Assembly (NCBI GenBank): GCA_034096865.1
Contig: JAWQFJ010000563.1
Coordinates: 1 to 64,000, forward strand
From: Theodoxus fluviatilis
Lineage: Eukaryota; Mollusca; Gastropoda; Cycloneritida; Neritidae
Length of the DNA stretch: 64,000 bases
Direction: 5' to 3'
Shown here: positions 56,195 to 64,000 of the stretch, one piece after another
Layout of the letters: each line of letters starts with the position of its first letter
Position numbering within the stretch: position 1 is the first letter of the stretch
Notes under the pieces: generated by a model
Seen by the model: the letters and a program-made list of their open reading frames with translations, nothing else
Told to the model about the DNA's origin: nothing
Databases searched by the model: none
Program-made: the position numbers and the translations under genes

Positions 56195-57228
56195 GGGGAA
56201 CGATCGACATCTCCGCGTTCGAGGTGACGGACGACGCAAAGCTGCGTCAGCTACACCGACCTGCGGGAACCGACAAGGGCGGCATGCTGGTGAACGAGGC
56301 CCTGAAGAAATTTCTGTCCGACATGGTCGGCTTCGACGGCCTGACGTCCTTCGAGAGGCTGGAGATGCTCACGCTGTTCCTGAATTTTGAATTCACCAAG
56401 AGGAACTACGACGGCGAGAGTTCCAGCGTGCACATCAAGGTCCCCCCGTCCATGGTCCCAGCACTGGAGGATGCCCTGTCTCAGACGAGGAAGGAGACCT
56501 ACCGTGACGTCAAACTGACCCAGAAAGTCCTGGCTCTGCCGAAGGCCATCTTCGAAAGCTTCTTCCAGAAGTCCATCGAGTCCATCACGTCCACGATCAA
56601 GGCCGTTCTGGACGACGAGAACGTGGGCTCTGTCGACGCCATCTTGTTGGCTGGAGGCTTCAGCGAGTCGCACCTCATCCAGGAGGCCGTCAGGAAGGCC
56701 TTCCCACGTGACCTGGTGCTAGTGGCGCACTCTCCGTCGGCCGCTGTCCTGATGGGCGCCGTCATCTTCGGCTTCACGCCTGACGTCATCACTACCAGGG
56801 TCTCCGCCTACACCTACGGGGTCAGCTCGTGCCGACGCTTCCAGGAGGACGACGACGAGAGCAAGGCCATCGTCGTGGACGGGAAGAAGTGGGTCAAGGA
56901 CGCCTTCGTCGTCTACATCCGCCAGGACCAGGAGGTGGGCGCCGACAGCCTGCTGCCCTACCGCACCTACAGACCTGCAGGCAACAGGCAGCGCCAAGCC
57001 AGGATCGAGATCTTCCGCAGCAGTTGCAAGGCGCCGCGCTACGTGGACGAGTTCGGCTGCGAGAAGATCGGCACGGTGACGGTGGAGATGCCGGACACCA
57101 CGGAGGGCCGCCAGAGGGAGGTGCAGGCCGCCATGAAGGTGGGAGGCACGGAGCTCAGCTTCATCGCCAGGGACGAGACGACCCAGAGGGAATTCGCAGT
57201 GCAGTGCGAGTTTCTGGCCAGGATGTAG
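56195..57228 (+). CDS. HSPA12-type Hsp70 family protein, last exon (partial)
   Basis: This encodes the C-terminal half of an atypical Hsp70 of the HSPA12A/B type, a large expanded family in molluscs; these cytosolic proteins keep an actin-like ATPase fold but lack the usual substrate-binding domain. A likely acceptor (CCATTTCAG) at 56194 is followed by two bases and GGTIDISAFEV, the second phosphate-binding motif (usually DxGGGT). The frame is open upstream to an ATG at 56152, but that part does not resemble the family. Further on come ILLAGGFSESHLIQEAVRKA (adenosine motif), SAAVLMGAVIFG, YTYGVSSCRRF and WVKDAFVVYI, and a stop at 57226-57228. About 343 residues are present against about 675 in human HSPA12A, so the first half lies upstream, possibly in the gap. 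Third codon positions are strongly G/C, unlike the rest of the window. Confidence 0.85.
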
Positions 57229-57950
57229 AAGAAGAGCAGGAGGAGGAGGAGGAGGAGGAGGAGGAGGAGGAGGAGCAGGAGGAGGAGGAGCAGGAGGGAG
57301 CAGGAGCAGGAGGGAGGAGGAGGAGGAGGAGGAGGAGGAGGAGGAGGAGGGAGGAGGAGGAGGAGGAGGAGGAGGAAGGAGGAGGAAGAGGAAGGACGAG
57401 GGAGGAGGAGAGAGGAGGAGGGAGAATGGTAGAGGAGGAGGTGGGAAAAAGAAAGAGGAGGAGCAGGAGGGAGGAGGGGAAAGGAGGAGGAAGAGGAATG
57501 ACGAGGGAGGAGGAGCTAGGAGGGAGGAGGGAAGAGGAGGGGGGGGGGGGAAGAAAGAAAGAGGAGGAAGAAAGAAAGAAGAGAAAGGAGAAGGAGGAGG
57601 AAAAGGAAGGACGAGGAAGGAGGAGGAGAGAGGAGGTGGGAGAAGGATAGAGGAGGAGGGGGGAAGAAAGAAAGAGGGAGGAGGAGGAGTAAGAAAAGCA
57701 AGAAGAGAGACGAGGAGGAGGAGGAAGAAAGAGAGAGGAGGAAAGAGAGGAGGAGGAGGAAAGAGAGGAGGAGGAGGAAAGAGAGGAGGAGGAGGAGGAG
57801 GAGGAGGAGAAAGAAGAAGAAAGCGAGAGAGGAGGAGGGGGGGGGGGGGGAGTAGGAGGAGGGGGTGGGGGTGGGAGGAGGACGGTCGGGGTGGGGGGAG
57901 AGTAATGTGGAGGGGAGGGGAGGAGGAGGAGCTTCAGTTTTTCCCCTAAA
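57229..57950. repeat. AGG-rich purine tract after the HSPA12-like stop
   Basis: Almost 720 bases are nearly pure A and G, mostly AGGAGG with G-runs, beginning immediately after the TAG. It would be in the 3' UTR if transcribed. The E/R-rich and L/S-rich frames across it are not genes. Confidence 0.95.
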
Positions 57951-59790
57951 AACTGTTAGATTGTATAAATCAGTGAATAGACATCAGTAATTGCATAATT
58001 TTGCTTAGTGATCAACCTGTGATTTTTTTTCATTTGCTAATTCTTCTGCTGCTGCCGCTGCATGTTGATGTCTCTATCGTTTGCTTTCTACATACTATTA
58101 AAACGTCCTTTTCTAACTGGAATAATTATCTATGTCATGGGCACGTGACGGGGATTTTCGTATTCACAGTGGACTGATGTGAAGAGACATCTGGGAGAAG
58201 AAAAAAACTGTCTTTCAGATTACTGCCAACAAGTATTTTTTTCACCCAGACGCCATGATTGGAGAATAACGTGTCTGGGTTGTCGGTCGAAAGTGGTGGT
58301 ATCCTATATCCGCCAGTCGATATCAGGCTGCGCGTGATTAAAAAACGGGCGATGTTCAGGACTTGGTCACTTTGAAACGTTGCAGAACTGGACACTTGAA
58401 AGGATGCTGGCGTGTTGATGATTCCGTTGCTTATTCTCTTCCAGGAATCCTGGTCTTTCAACTCAGTGCTGGAATATAACTCCACATTAAAGTTTGGAGG
58501 TCAAATAGGTTCTCGGGAAAGGAAAAATGTGGCGCTCTCTGGTTTAAAGACTGGTTCGGCAACAGTGACGTCACAAATTCTATCGAGTCGCTGCCTAACG
58601 CTTATGATAACGTGGAAAAAACATTTCTTCTCAACGGTTTAACTGCTCACTGTAGGGTCACTTTGCGTGAGGAGTGGAGGGTATAACCTGTGGCTTGATA
58701 CCAGTAGCCTACACTGCTCCCTTTTTGTAGATTGAGAAGTTTGACGTTTCCGTTGCAATTCAACAACATATTGAGTGGTCCCAATTTCGCATGCTGCAGT
58801 CGCTATTATTACGTCACTCCTGCTTTCAGTTGGAGCGATTGTTCGCTACTACCGCCAGCACAGTTTTCATTTTGAATTCTGTAACTTAGATTAATGTTCT
58901 TATGCACTGCGTTCAGTAGGTGCTTATCATCGGAGCTAGAAATAGTTAAGCAGGTGATTGCCAAAGCCAGATTTCACGTCCCTCTTGGTGCCATCACGTG
59001 TTTGAGGATGCATGACTAGACAGCATTGCTCACGTTCTATTTGTGGCGACTTCATCGTTCACTTCCCTGGCCTTTGGAGGAAAGTTTAGAGCACTTACTT
59101 TTTGGAAATTGTGTTAATAATCCCTGCTTTGCATAACATTTCTGGCTTTCATGAATTCACTGTACCTCTCACACGTGTTGACGTAGATGCGACTAATTAA
59201 TCATTGTGTGCACGTGCCTATGCAACAGTGCTCTTAATTTATCTGTAGATATTTATTTATGTATTTATTTATTTATTTAATATTTTGTGAGAATATGCCA
59301 TTTCTGAATGTCAGTAATACATTCATATTCAATTAATGAATCAAGTAATTTGCTTTGTGTTTCACGGGGAACATGTTGGTGCATCTTTTTTTCTTTTTTC
59401 TTTTTTTGCATCAAACGTTCTTATTTTAGTCAATAAAACATGGTTGTGTTGCTGACGACTTTTAATGAAGACTTTCTCGGTCACGTGCAAGTCCTTGGAG
59501 TTTTTGCTTCACAGGCACTTAGCGTGGGTTTAGCTTCACTTCGCTGTGAGGTCTGCAAGAGTTGCTGGCTTGAAAGGACTGTGTCGACTACCAGGTCCGA
59601 ACTCAGCACTCATATAAACAGCAGGCCAAAGATACTGTCTTTTGGTGGGGCTGACGTGGTGACTCACACGCAAGTAAGTACACACGCCCTCAAACACACA
59701 CATGTGTACATGCACAGAGAGATGTGCAAATGACATGATTATTTTGTATTGCGAAATGTAAACCAAGACGCTCGAAATGGAGAAAAAAAA
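57951..59790. other. No gene recognised
   Basis: AT-richer unique sequence. CAATAAAAC at 59432 and AATAAA-like strings could be poly(A) signals, but none can be tied to a transcript. Confidence 0.4.
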
Positions 59791-59796
59791 TTCGTC

Positions 59797-59869
59797 TGGA
59801 GATGCGGGGTATCGATCCCCGTACCTCTCGCATGCTAAGCGAGCGCTCTACCATGTGAGCTACATCCCC
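59797..59869 (-). tRNA. tRNA-Ala (anticodon AGC)
   Basis: The minus strand folds into a complete cloverleaf without intron. The acceptor stem is GGGGATG with CATCTCC, including the G3-U70 pair that marks alanine tRNAs. The anticodon stem CTCGC/GCGAG surrounds the loop TTAGCAT, with AGC at 59834-59836. The T arm is CGGGG/CCCCG and the discriminator base is A. The A-box region reads TAGCTCACATGG, with C where G is usual, and the B-box is GATCGATAC, so promoter strength may differ. CCA is not encoded, as expected for a nuclear gene. Confidence 0.9.
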
Positions 59870-59873
59870 TTCA

Positions 59874-60082
59874 TTACGGAGGGGTGACCATGTGTGACTG
59901 ATTTGTGAGTGACGGCGGGGTGACCATGTGTGACTGATTTGTGAGTGACAGAGGGGTGACCATGTGTGACTGATTTGAAAGTGACGGAGGGGTTACCATG
60001 TGTGACTGATCTGTGAGTGACAGAGGGGTGACCGTGTGTGACTGATTTGTGAGTGACGGAGGGGTGACCATGGGTGACTGAA
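59874..60082. repeat. 36-bp minisatellite, 5-6 copies, next to the tRNA
   Basis: The unit is GAGGGGTGACCATGTGTGAC followed by TGATTTGTGAGTGACG. It starts within about five bases of the 5' end of the tRNA gene, i.e. on its upstream side. Confidence 0.92.
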
Positions 60083-60469
60083 CACAGGTGGCGGTGCCAG
60101 CGTTTGGGGATGGATTTCTCCATGTAAAATTCACTTGATGCAGTTCTCAAACAGAATTGTTGATTGTTTCTTGTGCAGCTGTCAAGCGGGTACGATGCCA
60201 TAAACTAGTTAATCTTTTTTTAAATGTCTAAGAAATACCTAGATCAGTGTGTTTGTGAGGGTGGAAGACTTTGAGTTTGTATTCACAATGGAATCTTTCT
60301 TTACACAGATGCTGATTAAAACTCATTACATTTGTCAGATTTATCTCTGTGTGCTGGCTTTTGTGACACTGTGTAAGGGCTGAGTGAAGTACGCACATTG
60401 CAGCTGCCATTTTGAATGTGGGTGTGTGCTGGCAAGGGGAAGGAGGCCTGCACCAGGTCTTTCAGGCCT

Positions 60470-61386
60470 CCAGGCATCGGCACTGTAGACAGAAACCACC
60501 CCCTCCCCTGGCCTGCACCCAGGCATCGGCACTGTAGACAGAAACCACCCCCTCCCCTGGCCTGCACCCAGGCATCGGCACTGTAGACAGAAACCACCCC
60601 CTCCCCTGGCCTGCACCCAGGCATCGGCACTGTAGACAGAAACCACCCCCTCCCCTGGCCTGCACCCAGGCCTCCAGGCATTGGCACTGTAGACAGAAAC
60701 CACCCCCTCCCCTGGCCTGCACCCAGGCATCGGCACTGTAGACAGAAACCACCCCCTCCCCTGGCCTGCACCCAGGCATCGGCACTGTAGACAGAAACCA
60801 CCCCCTCCCCTGGCCTGCACCCAGGCATCGGCACTGTAGACAGAAACCACCCCCTCCCCTGGCCTGCACCCAGGCATCGGCACTGTAGACAGAAACCACC
60901 CCCTCCCCTGGCCTGCACCCAGGCATCGGCACTGTAGACAGAAACCACCCCCTCCCCTGGCCTGCACCCAGGCATCGGCACTGTAGACAGAAACCACCCC
61001 CTCCCCTGGCCTGCACCCAGGCATCGGCACTGTAGACAGAAACCACCCCCTCCCCTGGCCTGCACCCAGGCATCGGCACTGTAGACAGAAACCACCCCCT
61101 CCCCTGGCCTGCACCCAGGCATCGGCACTGTAGACAGAAACCACCCCCTCCCCTGGCCTGCACCCAGGCATCGGCACTGTAGACAGAAACCACCCCCTCC
61201 CCTGGCCTGCACCCAGGCATCGGCACTGTAGACAGAAACCACCCCCTCCCCTGGCCTGCACCCAGGCATCGGCACTGTAGACAGAAACCACCCCCTCCCC
61301 TGGCCTGCACCCAGGCATCGGCACTGTAGACAGAAACCACCCCCTCCCCTGGCCTGCACCCAGGCATCGGCACTGTAGACAGAAAC
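60470..61386. repeat. 49-bp minisatellite, about 18.5 nearly identical copies
   Basis: The unit begins CCAGGCATCGGCACTGTAGA and continues CAGAAACCACCCCCTCCCCT plus GGCCTGCAC. One copy near 60665 has a 10-base insertion (GCCTCCAGGC) and ATTGG for ATCGG. All three minus frames are open (49-residue period), so the 350-codon frames are artefacts. Confidence 0.97.
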
Positions 61387-61389
61387 CTG

Positions 61390-61625
61390 CACAGTCCAAA
61401 CCTCAACACCCACACAGTCCAGTACTCCAACACCTCAACACTCCAAAGCTCCAACACCCCAAAACAGCAGCACTCCAACACCCCAACTTTCAAACACCCA
61501 AACACCTCAACACCCGAACATCCAACACCCCAACTCTCCAACACTTCAACGCCTCAACATTCCAATACTTCAACACCTGAACCTCCAACACCCCAAAACT
61601 CAACTGCAACACTTCAACGTCCCAC
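61390..61625. repeat. CTCCAACAC-type degenerate short repeat
   Basis: About 230 bases of loosely repeated CCAACACC, CTCAACAC and CTCCAA. Confidence 0.75.
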
Positions 61626-61736
61626 AGTCTTTATGTCAGCGTCCTAACTACACTGACACTGAGATGGAGTACACGTCCTCGTCCCTTATTTCTACTTCCA
61701 GTCCCTCCATCCCCCCCCCCCCCCCCCAACTCCCCC

Positions 61737-61920
61737 TGTGGGATCGGGGTAAGAATTGACCCACCGCGTCTCCCTACGCGATTCGTAAGAGGCGAATAAC
61801 TAGGGACACCGTGACTTTTTATTCGTGTTTACTCTAAACTGATCTAGTGAGTGTCGTGCTTAATGGCCTTACATAGCCTACAAAGGCTGATAGGCCGTAA
61901 AACACTATCCATCCATCCAC
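61737..61920 (+). mobile_element. SINE-like repeat, copy 9, with (ATCC)n tail
   Basis: This is the reverse orientation of the other copies and is almost full length: CCCACCGCGTCTCCCTACGC, GGGACACCGTGACTT, GCCTACAAAGGCTGATAGGC, then TATCCATCCATCCACC as 3' tail. Confidence 0.72.
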
Positions 61921-62119
61921 CCCCCCCCCCAACCCCAGCCCCACTCCCCCCTCCCCCAGCCCCCCTCCTCTTCGCACTGCAGGGTAAAAAGCTGCACACC
62001 CACTGGTGCATGAAAATCTGCCCCTAGCTGCATGCAGTCTGGCACAAAGAAGGACTGGCTCGTGCAGCAGTGAAGACTTGAGTGTCGCTGTGAGCGTTCA
62101 TATCTTTGGGATTGTCTCT

Positions 62120-62791
62120 CCTTCTTCCCCTCCTGCTCTTGCTCCTCCTTCTCCTTCCCTTTCTGCTCCTCCTCCTCCTCCTCCTCCTCCTCCTCCTCCT
62201 CCTCCTCCTCCTCCTCCTCCTTCCCTTCCTGCTCTTGCTCCTCCTTCTCCTTCCCTTTCTGCTGCTCCTCCTCCTCCTCCTCCTCCTCCTCCTCCTCCTC
62301 GTCCTCCTCCTCCTCCTCCTCCTCCTCCTCCTCCTCCTTCCCTTCCTGCTCTTCTCCTCCTCCTTCCCTTCCATCTCTTGCTCCTCCTCCTCCTCCCCCT
62401 CCTGCTCTTGCTCCTCCTCCTCCTTCCCCTCCTGCTCTTGCTCCTCCTCCTCCTCCTTCCCTTCCTGCTCTTGCTCCTGCTCCTCCTCCTTCCCCTCCTG
62501 CTCTTGCTCCTTCCCCTCCTGCTCTTGCTCCTCCTCCTCCTTCCCTTCCTGCTCTTGCTCCTCCTCCTCCTCCTTTCCTTCCTGCTCTTGCTCCTGCTCC
62601 TCCTCCTTCCCTTCCTGCTCTTGCTCCTGCTCCTCCTTCCCTTCCTGCTCCTGCTCCTGCTCCTCCTCCTGCTCCTACTCCTCCTCCTGCTCCTCCTCCT
62701 CCTCCTCCTCCTCGTCCTCATCCTCCTCCTCGTCCTCCTCCTCCTCCTCCTCCTCCTCCTCCTCCTCCTCCTCCTCCTCCTCCTCCTCCTC
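62120..62791. repeat. CCT-rich pyrimidine tract
   Basis: Some 670 bases are nearly pure C and T, with CTCCTC and GCTCTTGCTCCT units. The L/S/P-rich and R/K-rich frames here are not genes. It is the pyrimidine counterpart of 57229-57950. Confidence 0.95.
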
Positions 62792-63117
62792 CAAAAGGAG
62801 GAACAGACAGGAATGCGGCTGTATACCGCACAGAGAACTTCAAACGCAGAGACAGCAAGACACTGGCAACACTAGGCAGCAGTGGCCTTGATGTTCAGCC
62901 GCCTGCCCTTGCATGGCCCCCACACGGCTCACGAGAAATGACATCGTCTTGGACTGCCTGGCCGCGTCAGAGTCCACATCCTCGTCATCAGCTGCTTGGC
63001 CAGAGCGTGCCCTGTGTTGATGACTCGATGGCCTTCCACCGGGACCGAAGTCCCATTTGCATGCGCTCCAAGCGCAGTCCTAGTGAGTCCTAGCTGCTCC
63101 AGGACCAGGGGTGTAAG

Positions 63118-63500
63118 GGCTGCAGAGTTCACTACCTACCCAGGCTGCAGAGTTCACTACCTACCAAGGCTGCAGAGTTCACTACCTACCCAGGCTGCAG
63201 AGTTCACTACCTACCCAGGCTGCAGAGTTCACTACCTACCCAGGCTGCAGAGTTCACTACCTACCCAGGCTGCAGAGTTCACTACCTACCCAGGCTGCAG
63301 AGTTCACTTCCTACCCAGGCTGCAGAGTTCACTACCTACCCAGGCTGCAGAGTTCACTACCTACCCAGGCTGCAGAGTTCACTACCTACCCAGGCTGCAG
63401 AGTTCACTACCTACCCAGGCTGCAGAGTTCACTACCTACCCAGGCTGCAGAGTTCACTACCTACCCAGGCTGCAGAGTTCACTACCTACCCAGGCTGCAG
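63118..63500. repeat. 25-bp minisatellite, about 15 copies
   Basis: The unit is CAGGCTGCAGAGTTCACTAC plus CTACC. Copies are almost identical, with single changes near 63164 and 63309. Confidence 0.97.
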
Positions 63501-63519
63501 TTAGGGAAAGCTAGCACAG

Positions 63520-63890
63520 AGGCACGCACGCATACACACAGAGACACGCGCGCACGCACACACACACGCACCCACACACACAAGCGCGTGAGCACGCACG
63601 CACACACATGCGCGCACACGCACACACACGCGCGCACACACGTGCGCGTGCGCACGCACACACTCAAGCACACGCACGCACACACATGCGCGCGCTCGCA
63701 CACACACGCACGCACGCGCGCACACACGCACGCGCATACATACACACACATGCACGTACACACACACGCACACACACACGCACACACACACGCACGCACA
63801 CACACACACACGCACACACACATATACGCACGCACACACACATATACGCACGCACACACACACGCACGCACACACACACGGATAGGCCTA
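63520..63890. repeat. CA/CG alternating purine-pyrimidine tract
   Basis: About 370 bases of CACACGCACGCACACA-type sequence. T/H/A- and V/C-rich frames on both strands are artefacts. Confidence 0.95.
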
Positions 63891-64000
63891 CAAGTGCGCG
63901 CAAACCTATTCATGAGGCGTGTTTGTTAGGCGTAGAATCTCGAGAGAATCTCGAGGGCTAGACGTTGCCTACGTTTCTCACTCATTAGCTGTGGGTGCGT

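Noticed and set aside
57229..57950. E/R/G-rich frame at 56829-57650 and others across the AGG tract
   Set aside because: Shadow of the HSPA12-like exon followed by a simple purine tract.
60316..61544. Three overlapping minus-strand frames of 350-365 codons
   Set aside because: They are produced by the 49-bp repeat, which is open in all three frames. There are no domains.
62006..62891. Leu/Ser/Pro-rich and Arg/Lys-rich frames over 200 codons
   Set aside because: Simple CCT repeat translated in different frames.
63482..63929. Several 80-140-codon frames rich in V/C or T/H
   Set aside because: Low-complexity translation of the CA/CG tract.

Overview
The window looks like nuclear DNA of an invertebrate animal. 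A marine mollusc, probably a gastropod, is my inference from the mix of LINEs, Penelope-type elements and very long simple-sequence tracts. There are no bacterial features. Coding sequence sits in short exons with GT/AG borders, and most of the 64 kb is repeats. A 13-base run of N at 56060-56072 marks an assembly gap.

Region 1 (about 0.9-24 kb) is a retrotransposon graveyard. One decayed CR1/Jockey-like LINE on the minus strand (here LINE-A1) is spread over about 983-9850. It is cut twice: by a Penelope-like fragment flanked by AT repeats (about 2607-3530), and by an unidentified 3 kb insert (about 3795-6849). From 12149 to 18085 three 5'-truncated LINE copies lie head to tail on the minus strand, each separated by a (GA)n/(TC)n tract. 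One of them (LINE-A2) keeps a complete endonuclease-reverse transcriptase ORF. A THAP-domain exon with a 116-bp tandem duplication, a small TA-flanked MITE, and a P-element/THAP9-like transposase remnant fused to an octapeptide array follow.

Region 2 (29.0-53.5 kb) is the one clear host gene on the minus strand: the C-terminal half of Mediator subunit 24 (MED24). I could join eleven exons (1,591 coding bases, 529 residues plus stop) with every splice phase consistent. Its introns hold six minisatellite arrays of five unit lengths (23, 43 in two blocks, 40, 62 and 76 bp), scattered LINE 3' ends, SINE-like repeats and a 234-bp MITE that landed inside the 76-bp array. The exons for the N-terminal half of MED24 are not visible in the remaining 10 kb.

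Region 3 (56.1-64 kb), beyond the gap, has a GC-rich exon of an HSPA12-type Hsp70 on the plus strand ending at 57228, a long AGG purine tract just after its stop, a tRNA-Ala(AGC) gene on the minus strand next to a 36-bp array, then 49-bp and 25-bp minisatellites, a CCT-rich pyrimidine tract and a CA/CG tract.

Many long open frames here (for example over 800 codons in several frames at 29.2-31.9 kb) are by-products of tandem repeats whose unit has no stop codon. They are not listed as genes.
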